Positions 1 through 6,015 of a stretch of DNA of 8,683 nucleotides are shown here, in pieces. Position 1 is the first letter of the stretch; every line of letters starts with the position of its first letter. This DNA is from an uncultured Flavobacteriales bacterium (GTDB lineage Bacteria; Bacteroidota; Bacteroidia; Flavobacteriales_D; Crocinitomicaceae). The notes beneath the pieces were generated by a model. It saw nothing but the letters and a program-made list of their open reading frames with translations, was not told the origin of the DNA and searched no databases. The position numbers and the translations under genes were made by a program. The DNA is taken from contig CAIRMS010000021.1 of NCBI GenBank assembly GCA_903879765.1, positions 1-8,683 of the forward strand, read 5' to 3'.

Positions 1-1174
1 CGGAGTTTTTGTACCAATGGGACATTCCTTTACCTTCTCCACCCTGATACCAATCAAATGCTTCCCGACGTCCAAAGTCGTTTCCATCGGTATTTCCGAA
101 GGAATATACTTTTCCTTTCATTCCGATTTCTTGCCCGTAGTAAATGGATGGAATCCCACCAATCAGCAACATGATGGCTGCAGCGGATTTTTGTCGTTGG
201 ATATTGGTTTCTGTTGAAGCAAAACGATCAATGTCGTGATTTTCAATGAAGATGATTTGTTCTTTTCCTTTCGGCGTTTGATTCAAAATGATCTCAGCAT
301 TCTTCATGATTTGTTCCTTATCGAAGGACATGATTGCTTTCTGTAATCCAAAACCAAACATGCGGTCAACGGTTGCTTTCTCAAAGTATTCAAAACCGTA
401 ATCGGCCCAATCCGCTTGCTCGGCAACAATTTTCACTTCCGGATTTAACTTTTTCAATGAAGCAATTAAAGGTTTCCAAAATTCAGCGAAAAGATTGGTC
501 AAGGTTGGTTTTCCATCTAAGTGATCCATGGCGTGATCCAATCTAAATCCATCAATGCCATCTTCGAAGTTCCCATCCTTGTTTGGATCCATGAAATACG
601 AAAACAATTCAATGTTGTAATCCAAGACTTTTTGACTTTTCAAATTCACGGTCGTGGCGTAAATTACTTTTCCATCAAAGCCATTCAATAAGCGCAAATC
701 AAAAACCATCGAAGCGGGAGTTTGGTGCTTGTCATCATCGAAAAGGATATAGTCGCTATACTTCGACCAGAGGTTTCCAACAGCATCTTTCCACCAGAGA
801 TGTTCGGATGTGACGTATTGTGTTTCCATGTCCATGTAGAGTTTCATTCCTCGTTTGTGGACTTCTTTCACCAACGCGATGTAATCTTCCATCGTACCGA
901 ATTCCGCATCAATCTTCTCGAAATCGTTCGCGAAATAGTTGTGGTAACAGTCCGATTCATACAAAGGAAAAAGTAAAATGGACGTAATTCCCAAATCTTG
1001 TAAATACGGCAACTTCTGACGAAGTCCAACTAAATCACCCTGTAAATCGCCATTGCTGTCATAAAAACTTCGTTGGCAAACATGGTACATGATTTCACCT
1101 TTTTCGGCTTGATGTTGCGTCCATGAAACCTTACATGAAAGCATTAAAAGCGTGAGGATTAGCGTCTTTTTCAT
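1..1174 (-). CDS. Secreted GH13 alpha-amylase-family glycoside hydrolase, C-terminus cut by window edge
   Basis: Retaining hydrolase or transferase acting on alpha-glucans, by family. I translated 391 codons from the ATG at 1174; the frame stays open to base 1. Residues 1-20 are an export signal (MKKTLILTLLMLSCKVSWTQ); LMLSC is a poor lipobox, so lipoprotein or periplasmic location is open. Landmarks: N-terminal strand with a calcium-type DSNGDLQGD loop (39-47); YHNYFANDF (77-85); region I MDMETQY (114-120); region II GFRLDH with nucleophile Asp213; region III VAEQADW with acid/base Glu252; region IV FIENHD with Asp314; and GIPSIYYGQEIGMKG (340-354). All three catalytic acids are present. Region I is odd, because the usual Asn-His is Gln119-Tyr120. 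A DPNKDGNFEDG loop (196-206), possibly calcium-binding, precedes the nucleophile. The gene starts 21 bases after the GH92 stop, so it is probably cotranscribed. The domain C and any C-terminal sorting signal lie outside the window. Family call is firm; substrate (starch, maltodextrin, other) cannot be read. Confidence 0.93.
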   Translation of the reverse strand, partial: MKKTLILTLLMLSCKVSWTQHQAEKGEIMYHVCQRSFYDSNGDLQGDLVGLRQKLPYLQDLGITSILLFPLYESDCYHNYFANDFEKIDAEFGTMEDYIALVKEVHKRGMKLYMDMETQYVTSEHLWWKDAVGNLWSKYSDYILFDDDKHQTPASMVFDLRLLNGFDGKVIYATTVNLKSQKVLDYNIELFSYFMDPNKDGNFEDGIDGFRLDHAMDHLDGKPTLTNLFAEFWKPLIASLKKLNPEVKIVAEQADWADYGFEYFEKATVDRMFGFGLQKAIMSFDKEQIMKNAEIILNQTPKGKEQIIFIENHDIDRFASTETNIQRQKSAAAIMLLIGGIPSIYYGQEIGMKGKVYSFGNTDGNDFGRREAFDWYQGGEGKGMSHWYKNS

Positions 1175-1195
1175 TGTTAAATTTAAGTGTTTTTA

Positions 1196-3361
1196 TTAAT
1201 GACTAGTCATGTAAAATCTCAAGTTACCGCCCTGCATCAACTCTGGATAGCGGATGAAATTTCTCTTCAATTTCTCTTTGTTTAGGCTTGGGGATTCTTG
1301 GAAGATGTTTTCGTTTGAAAAGTGCTTCGCTTTGATCGTGAGTTGTTGCTCGTTGGATACCTTGATGGTCGCTTTTTTCACTTGTGGACTTCCAAAAACA
1401 AAGGTTCCATCCGCTGCATTTACGGGATAAAATCCAAGTGTAGAAAAAATGTACCACGCACTCATTTGACCACAATCGTCGTTGCCAATCATTCCATCCG
1501 GTGTATTATTGTGGAAGTCTTTTACTACTTGATGAATGTACTTTTGACCCGTTTTGGGCTCGCTGGAATATGCGTACAAATAGCAGATGTGGTGACTCGG
1601 TTCGTTTCCGTGAGCGTATTGTCCAATCATCGCTTCTTGTCCAAGAAATTTGTTCGGATTTAGGGATTCTGTCGTGAAAAACGCATTCAATTTCTTAGTG
1701 AATTGTTCTTGACCTCCCAATAATTGAATCATTCCTTGCACATCGTGTTGCGCGGGAGTCCAAAAATACTGCCAAGCGTTCGCTTCGGTATAATCACCGG
1801 GATTGTTCAGTGGCGAAGTGGCCATCAAGGGATCAAAGGGAATGCGCCAATTTCCATTCGAATTCTTTCCACGTAAAAAGCTTGTTTCCGAATCAAACAA
1901 GTTGCGGTAATATGCTGCTCTTTTCTGAAAGTCCGGAACGATGTCTTCACGTCCAAGTTTTCGAGCCATTTCGGATACACACCAATCATCGTAACCACTT
2001 TCGAGGGTTCTAGAAACGGATTCATTATCCAAAAGATCGAAGGGATAATAGCCAAACTTCGTGTACATTTCCCAGTTTGAATTGATGTGACTTTTCGTAC
2101 TTGTTTCCACTATGGCTTGAAGTGCTTCCTTTGGATCAAAACCTGTAAATCCATTTTGATAAGCGGATAAAATCATGGGAATGGCGTGATTGCCGATCAT
2201 GCAATAATTATCTTGTCCCCAAGCTGTCCAAATAGGCAAGAATCCTTTCGCTTGATGATGAACGAGCATGGTTAGAATAATTCCATCGATCTTATCTGGT
2301 GCGACAATTTGTAACAAGGGAAAGGCACCGCGGTAAATGTCCCAAATGGAAAGTGTGGAGTAATATGCTTTGTTTGCCGCTGTTTGAACTTCATTGTCCA
2401 CTCCTCGGTAACGTCCATCAACATCTGCAATGTTCGAAGGCTGTATAAGCAAATGGTACAAAGACGTATAAAAAATTTCTTTTTGCTTTTGCGGTGCTTT
2501 GATTTCGATTCTCGATAAATACGTTTCCCAACTTTTTCGGTTTTCGTCGCGTACTTTTTGAAAATCCCAATGGTTGATTTCTGCTTCCATGTTACGTTTG
2601 GCTCCTTCAACATCCACTGTAGACAAAGCAATTTTCACTTGAAGGACCTGAGAATTATTTAAGTTGAAATCCAACAAATACTTGGGCGCTTTTTCGTTCT
2701 CTTTTCCGGCTAACTGCGTCGAACTCACAAACGGTTGACTAAACGTGATCGTAAAATAGTAGCGACGATTCACCCAGTTACTCGTCGAACAATAGCCAGA
2801 AATGGTTGTATTGTTTTCGATTTTTACCGAACTTTCCATTACCAATCCTTTTGGATCGTTTTTTTCAAATACGAAGCGAAGTCCATGCTGTAAGTCCAAG
2901 TATACCTGTGCATCTTTTTCTGGAAAGCTGTATTGATGAAAAGCAACACGGTCTGAACAGGTGAGTTCGACCTTGACATCATCTTTTTTCTTTACACGGT
3001 AATACCCAACCCTTGCGGACTCCGTTGCTTTGTCGTATGCATTTTTTTCGCTTGCTCGTTTTGGATTGATGGGCAACAACAGGACATCCCCCATTTCATT
3101 GATTCCAGTTCCGCTGAAATGCGTTTGGGAAAATCCCATGAGAAACGTATCCTTGTATTGATAACCACTTGTGTGATTCCAACCGAAATCCTGATTATCT
3201 GGTCCAGGTTGCACCATTCCAAAAGGCATAGATGGACCTGGAAAGGTATGTCCCGTTCCGTCGGTTCCAATAAATGGATTGACAAATTTGCTGTACTTCT
3301 GCGCGGATAAGATCCAAGCAACGCTCACAAAACAACACAAAACCAAGCATTTTAACTTCAT
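1196..3361 (-). CDS. Secreted GH92 alpha-mannosidase
   Basis: Exo-acting alpha-mannosidase; family GH92 enzymes are calcium-dependent, inverting and trim mannose from N-glycans or mannans. The 721-residue product has normal family length. Residues 1-21 are a signal peptide ending LSA-Q, indicating the periplasm or beyond; the cysteines in it do not form a lipobox. The N-terminal domain opens with NPFIGTDGTGHTFPGPSMPF (from residue 28). The (alpha/alpha)6 domain carries YTEANAWQYFW with Glu526 as likely general acid, HGNEPSHH (584-591), and GNDDCGQMSAWY (626-637) with Asp628/Asp629 as the acidic metal/base pair. The end LMQGGNLRF is the usual GH92 finish, with no type IX tail. I chose the ATG at 3361: it starts the signal peptide directly and overlaps the upstream stop as ATGA, while an ATG 51 bases upstream would add 17 charged residues before it. 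GAAGG sits one base before the start, too close for a normal ribosome site. Linkage specificity is not proven. Confidence 0.95.
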   Translation of the reverse strand: MKLKCLVLCCFVSVAWILSAQKYSKFVNPFIGTDGTGHTFPGPSMPFGMVQPGPDNQDFGWNHTSGYQYKDTFLMGFSQTHFSGTGINEMGDVLLLPINPKRASEKNAYDKATESARVGYYRVKKKDDVKVELTCSDRVAFHQYSFPEKDAQVYLDLQHGLRFVFEKNDPKGLVMESSVKIENNTTISGYCSTSNWVNRRYYFTITFSQPFVSSTQLAGKENEKAPKYLLDFNLNNSQVLQVKIALSTVDVEGAKRNMEAEINHWDFQKVRDENRKSWETYLSRIEIKAPQKQKEIFYTSLYHLLIQPSNIADVDGRYRGVDNEVQTAANKAYYSTLSIWDIYRGAFPLLQIVAPDKIDGIILTMLVHHQAKGFLPIWTAWGQDNYCMIGNHAIPMILSAYQNGFTGFDPKEALQAIVETSTKSHINSNWEMYTKFGYYPFDLLDNESVSRTLESGYDDWCVSEMARKLGREDIVPDFQKRAAYYRNLFDSETSFLRGKNSNGNWRIPFDPLMATSPLNNPGDYTEANAWQYFWTPAQHDVQGMIQLLGGQEQFTKKLNAFFTTESLNPNKFLGQEAMIGQYAHGNEPSHHICYLYAYSSEPKTGQKYIHQVVKDFHNNTPDGMIGNDDCGQMSAWYIFSTLGFYPVNAADGTFVFGSPQVKKATIKVSNEQQLTIKAKHFSNENIFQESPSLNKEKLKRNFIRYPELMQGGNLRFYMTSH
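3358..3361 (-). other. ATGA stop-start overlap coupling the TIM barrel and GH92 genes
   Basis: The TGA of the TIM-barrel gene (3360-3358) and the ATG of the mannosidase (3361-3359) share bases in the classic ATGA arrangement. This supports the chosen mannosidase start and implies translational coupling of a cytoplasmic enzyme with a secreted one. Confidence 0.85.
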
Positions 3362-4194
3362 ACCTTCAAGTTTTCGTGTAAATATCTTTTCATTTCTGTA
3401 TTCAGTTCCCATTGATTCGCCAACGGACTCTGTGTAAATGGAGCTTGGGGCATGTATGGGAACGGTCCGAATTCAGGCGTAATGGTGAATTGTGTCTTTC
3501 CTAGCTGCGACTGAAGTTGAATGATATCTTTCCACCAACTCGTATACCGCTCCAAATACTGTTTCCATTCAGGAGCAAAAGGGTGATTCACCTGTGGACT
3601 CTGTTCAAATCCCACGCGGGCATGAATGTGTTGGATGTTGGGATAAATTCGTGTCAGCAGTTCGTGTTGGTCACTTAAGTCACTTTCCGAAACGACACAA
3701 AAATGGGACAAATCTGCGATGAGTTTGAGATTCGGGAAGATGTTCAAATAGTCCAGCAATGTTCTGAGGTGAAAGGAAAACCTTCCTCGGTGGATTTCAT
3801 GCCAAATTGGAATTCCAGATTTACTCGCCATTTCTTCGGTCAAATGAAGAATGTCCACATTGGCATCGAAATCAAAAAAGTCCTTGCCTGTATGTGAATT
3901 AATTGCATTTGGATTTAGTCCAATCAGGAAATTCAGTCGGTTCGTCAATCGTTCTTTGTAGGCGGAAACCGTTTCCTTTTCATTCGACAATACTTGTTGA
4001 GCGATAAAAACAAACTCCGGATGGCTCGTCTTGCGAATGCGATTCAGTTCGGACATAAATTCATCCACAAAATGCTGATCATCTGGAAAATTAATTTCTA
4101 CGCCATCGTAACCATGAAATAGTACTTTGTCTAAAAAGGCTTTTGCTGAAAGATTTTCAGATCCCCAATACGTGCAAAGGTATTTGATGTCCAT
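3358..4194 (-). CDS. Xylose-isomerase-like TIM barrel protein (sugar phosphate isomerase/epimerase type)
   Basis: Probable cytoplasmic sugar or sugar-acid isomerase/epimerase of the AP-endonuclease-2/xylose-isomerase-like superfamily. It has 278 residues, a normal length, and no signal peptide. Motifs follow the barrel order: DGVEINFP with Glu33 (strand 2), NSHTG with His101, HEIHRGR (132-138) with Glu133 and the typical His-Arg-Gly-Arg, IADLSHF with Asp161 and His164, HIHARVG with His189 and His191, and TPEFGPFPY with Glu241. Glu133, Asp161, His189 or His191 and Glu241 are the expected divalent-metal ligands. The ATG at 4194 follows the dioxygenase stop by two bases, and its own TGA overlaps the mannosidase ATG, so it is firmly inside the operon. 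Members act on many substrates (hydroxypyruvate, inosose, tagatose, rhamnose and others) and sequence alone does not choose. Its place beside a PhyH oxygenase suggests it works on the same small molecule. Confidence 0.87.
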   Translation of the reverse strand: MDIKYLCTYWGSENLSAKAFLDKVLFHGYDGVEINFPDDQHFVDEFMSELNRIRKTSHPEFVFIAQQVLSNEKETVSAYKERLTNRLNFLIGLNPNAINSHTGKDFFDFDANVDILHLTEEMASKSGIPIWHEIHRGRFSFHLRTLLDYLNIFPNLKLIADLSHFCVVSESDLSDQHELLTRIYPNIQHIHARVGFEQSPQVNHPFAPEWKQYLERYTSWWKDIIQLQSQLGKTQFTITPEFGPFPYMPQAPFTQSPLANQWELNTEMKRYLHENLKV

Positions 4195-4196
4195 GC

Positions 4197-5024
4197 TTAA
4201 TTTGAATAAATGAGTTCATTTAACGGCGTTTGAATCACCTCGCCAATTTTCGCGCCAGGACACCAAGTATTCCAATCATTTTCTTGATTCTTATTATCTG
4301 GTTTTTTCAGGACCATGTCTTTATCCATGTAAATCACTGTCATCACTTTTCGCATGTCGTTCGTGACGTTTGCTCCTGCTCGGTGGAAAATCCATCCGGA
4401 ATGGAAACTAATTTCACCGATATCGAATGCTTCAATGACATGTTGAAAGTCCGTCACACGGAGTGTTTTCTGAATTATTTCTTCACTTTCATCACCGATT
4501 TCCAATTCTCTTCCTTCGACGATGGCATGACTTCCCGCACTAAATTCCAGTGGACCCATTTCTAGCGGCGTTGCTTGAAGCGGAATCCATGCAGTGATTG
4601 TTTTATCACTTGACAAAGGCCAATAATATTGATCGGCATGCCAAGGCGTGATTCCGCCTCCACCCTCTTTAAACAAGGCTTGATCATGGTACAAACGAAC
4701 ACCATCCACTCGCATCAAATCAGCGGCTATCTTGCCCATTCGTTTGCTAAATACTAATTCTTTGACCAATTCATTTTCACGCCATAAATTGAACAATTGC
4801 AGAAATGCTTTTCCATAAGTACTTCGCTCTTCGAGTGCCGTATGCTCGTGATTCATTTTGTTAACTTGTGCGGAAATCACCTCGTTAAAAAAGTGTATGG
4901 TTTCCGTATCGAAAACCTCTTTCAGTTTGATGAATTGATTTTTTTGATAAAATGTAAGTTGATCTGGAGTCAACGTATAATGAGCTTCGAGTTTTTCTCG
5001 AATCGATTCGGGCAAGGCATTCAT
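4197..5024 (-). CDS. PhyH-family Fe(II)/2-oxoglutarate-dependent dioxygenase
   Basis: Non-haem iron oxygenase that would couple 2-oxoglutarate decarboxylation to hydroxylation (or oxidative demethylation) of a small substrate in the cytoplasm. From the ATG at 5024 it is 275 residues without a signal peptide. The double-stranded beta-helix shows TPWHADQYYWPL with the iron pair His129 and Asp131, then AWIPLQATPLEMGPLEFSAGS, then FHRAGANVTNDMRK with distal iron ligand His214 and Arg225 as the likely 2-oxoglutarate anchor. So the full catalytic set is present. An in-frame TTG at 5042 would add six residues; I prefer the ATG because the TTG would lie only a few bases from the predicted transcript start. 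This is the first gene of the minus-strand operon, followed after two bases by the TIM-barrel gene. The substrate is unknown; PhyH members act on phytanoyl-CoA, ectoine, phosphonates and many natural products, and no signature here decides among them. Confidence 0.9.
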   Translation of the reverse strand: MNALPESIREKLEAHYTLTPDQLTFYQKNQFIKLKEVFDTETIHFFNEVISAQVNKMNHEHTALEERSTYGKAFLQLFNLWRENELVKELVFSKRMGKIAADLMRVDGVRLYHDQALFKEGGGGITPWHADQYYWPLSSDKTITAWIPLQATPLEMGPLEFSAGSHAIVEGRELEIGDESEEIIQKTLRVTDFQHVIEAFDIGEISFHSGWIFHRAGANVTNDMRKVMTVIYMDKDMVLKKPDNKNQENDWNTWCPGAKIGEVIQTPLNELIYSN

Positions 5025-5050
5025 GGAATTCAATTTTAACAATACAAAGT

Positions 5051-5058
5051 CAAAAATA
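5051..5058 (-). promoter_or_regulatory. Candidate -7 promoter element for the dioxygenase-mannosidase operon
   Basis: Read on the minus strand the bases are TATTTTTG, an exact match to the Bacteroidota -7 consensus TAnnTTTG. No TTTG (-33) lies at the expected 19-21 base spacing upstream. Transcription would begin near 5045, giving a leader of about 20 bases before the ATG at 5024. The missing -33 element fits a promoter needing an activator. A single short A/T-rich motif can arise by chance. Confidence 0.5.
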
Positions 5059-5082
5059 AGAATTCCTGAAGCGCGTGCTTAA

Positions 5083-5098
5083 TCGTAAATTCGTAAAT
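5083..5098. repeat. Perfect tandem repeat TCGTAAAT x2, candidate regulator binding site
   Basis: Two directly adjacent copies of TCGTAAAT. Relative to the predicted operon start near 5045 they cover about -38 to -53, abutting or replacing the -33 region. AraC-family proteins usually bind directly repeated half-sites placed just upstream of or overlapping this region, so this is the best operator candidate for the neighbouring regulator. The 8-base period is shorter than the roughly 10-11 or 21 base spacing common for the two AraC helix-turn-helix contacts, which weakens the case. Confidence 0.45.
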
Positions 5099-5122
5099 TA
5101 TGATACTATATTGAATTTTTCT

Positions 5123-5130
5123 TAGATTTA
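5123..5130 (+). promoter_or_regulatory. Weak candidate -7 element for the AraC regulator gene
   Basis: TAGATTTA matches five of the six fixed positions of TAnnTTTG. No convincing TTTG is found at the -33 spacing. It would place the start near 5136, about 20 bases before the ATG at 5158, similar to the leader predicted on the other side. Confidence 0.3.
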
Positions 5131-5138
5131 TCACGTGA
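5131..5138. promoter_or_regulatory. Perfect 8-base palindrome TCACGTGA, possible operator
   Basis: A perfect inverted repeat, 20 bases before the regulator's ATG and overlapping its predicted transcription start. A site here could serve autorepression. AraC proteins normally bind direct rather than inverted repeats, so another factor or chance is equally possible. Confidence 0.25.
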
Positions 5139-5157
5139 AATTAGTTCATCAGATGCT

Positions 5158-5997
5158 ATGAAAGCGATTTTAGAAGACATTCCATCGAAAAAAGGAAAAG
5201 CCAGTTTTTATTCAACACGGATTACCGTTCCAAGCTTTGAATTCAAGTGGCATTATCATCCAGAGTACGAGTTGACTTACATCCTTGGCGGAAGTGGTTA
5301 CCGCATTGTCGGCAATTCACATGAACAATTTTCTACCGGCGACCTCATCCTCTTGGGAAGTAATCTCCCACATACGTGGTGGGGAAAAAATGAGGATGGA
5401 AGTCCATCAGAAGCGATTGTTATTCAATTTTCCAGCGAATTCATCGAACCCTTTTTAAGGTTGAGTGAAGGTGAGTCCATCAAGCAACTGTTAGCGAAAT
5501 CAGCAAAAGGAATTCGATTCGATTCGGATTATTTGTTTGTCGAAAAACTTCGCTCACTTGTCGAAACGAAAGAACTGGAAAGCGTCCTGTTGCTTTTATC
5601 CCTATTGCAAGATCTCACAGAAAAACCAGCCACAAACTTGTGTTTGGATTCCTACCACAACGTGATTTCCAAGAAGTTCGAAACGCGCATCAACAAGGTT
5701 TGCACGTACATCCAAAACCATTATTCCGAGTCCATTTCCCTGAAACAAGTTTCCGATCTTGTCTTTATGACCGAAAGCAATTTCTGCAAATTCTTTAAAA
5801 AAGCCACCAGCACCACGTTTTCAGATTACCTAAACGACTTACGCATCAACGAAGCCTGTCATCTTTTGCTCTCTTCCGAGGACACTGTTAGTAAAATTGC
5901 ACACAATTGTGGCTTTGAGTCCTTAAGTTATTTTAACCGCGTGTTTTTGAGAAAAAAACAGTTGACTCCAACGGGATTTAGGAAGGTAAGCTGTTGA
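5158..5997 (+). CDS. AraC-family transcriptional regulator with N-terminal cupin sensor
   Basis: Likely ligand-responsive regulator of the divergent operon. It has 279 residues. The N-terminal cupin domain (about 20-90) shows the sugar-type AraC signature WHYHPEYELTYIL (31-43), a GDLILLGSNLPHTWW strand pair (61-75) and an FSSEF end to the barrel. A helical linker (about 100-175) follows, then the two helix-turn-helix units: ISLKQVSDLVFMTESNFCKF (about 193-212) and TVSKIAHNCGFESLSYFNRV (about 243-262), ending in the conserved LTPTGFRK. Lengths and order match the family. The ATG at 5158 is the only reasonable start; no in-frame ATG lies between it and the stop at 5101, and the nearby ATG at 5153 is out of frame. 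All six cysteines (162, 182, 210, 234, 251, 279) are in the C-terminal part and none in the cupin. It has no membrane segment, so it senses a cytoplasmic ligand, unlike the hybrid two-component or anti-sigma systems common in Bacteroidota glycan loci. Confidence 0.93.
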   Translation: MKAILEDIPSKKGKASFYSTRITVPSFEFKWHYHPEYELTYILGGSGYRIVGNSHEQFSTGDLILLGSNLPHTWWGKNEDGSPSEAIVIQFSSEFIEPFLRLSEGESIKQLLAKSAKGIRFDSDYLFVEKLRSLVETKELESVLLLLSLLQDLTEKPATNLCLDSYHNVISKKFETRINKVCTYIQNHYSESISLKQVSDLVFMTESNFCKFFKKATSTTFSDYLNDLRINEACHLLLSSEDTVSKIAHNCGFESLSYFNRVFLRKKQLTPTGFRKVSC

Positions 5998-6015
5998 AAT
6001 AGTGAAGAAGTGTAG

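Larger units (their letters stand above)
5025..5157. promoter_or_regulatory. Divergent control region between dioxygenase operon and AraC regulator
   Basis: This is the only gap of meaningful size in the window and must hold the promoters of two genes transcribed away from each other. It is A/T-rich. It contains a good Bacteroidota-type -7 element facing left, a weaker one facing right, a tandem 8-base repeat and an 8-base palindrome, each listed separately. GAATTC occurs twice (5026-5031 and 5060-5065), probably by chance. No hairpin, riboswitch or small ORF was apparent by eye. Confidence 0.75.

Noticed and set aside
722..976. Plus-strand open frame of 84 codons, and a similar one at 17-217
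   Set aside because: Both lie antisense inside the GH13 gene and have no recognisable protein features; shadows of the real gene.
1177..1186. Perfect palindrome TTAAATTTAA between the GH92 and GH13 genes
   Set aside because: Pure A/T 10-mers of this kind are expected by chance in such leaders and could not form a stable hairpin; the 21-base gap is too small for an independent promoter.
2272..2631. Minus-strand open frames of 119 and 109 codons (the second at 2992-3321) inside the GH92 gene
   Set aside because: They are out of frame with a clear full-length GH92 and resemble no family; shadow frames.
3362..3412. Longer start for the GH92 gene, adding 17 residues
   Set aside because: The extension is charged and precedes an otherwise perfect signal peptide; the ATG at 3361 also forms an ATGA overlap with the upstream stop.
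4230..4565. Plus-strand open frame of 111 codons opposite the dioxygenase
   Set aside because: Antisense to a gene with an intact catalytic motif set; no domain or signal of its own.
5025..5042. TTG start adding six residues to the dioxygenase
   Set aside because: A rare start that would lie almost at the predicted transcript start; the ATG at 5024 gives a normal N-terminus with a leader of about 20 bases.
5026..5065. Two GAATTC copies in the divergent region
   Set aside because: Short palindromes common in A/T-rich DNA; spacing and flanks are not conserved between the copies.
5998..6015. Possible bidirectional terminator between the converging regulator and surface-protein genes
   Set aside because: The 18-base gap shows no inverted repeat followed by a T-run on either strand; termination must occur within coding ends or by another route.
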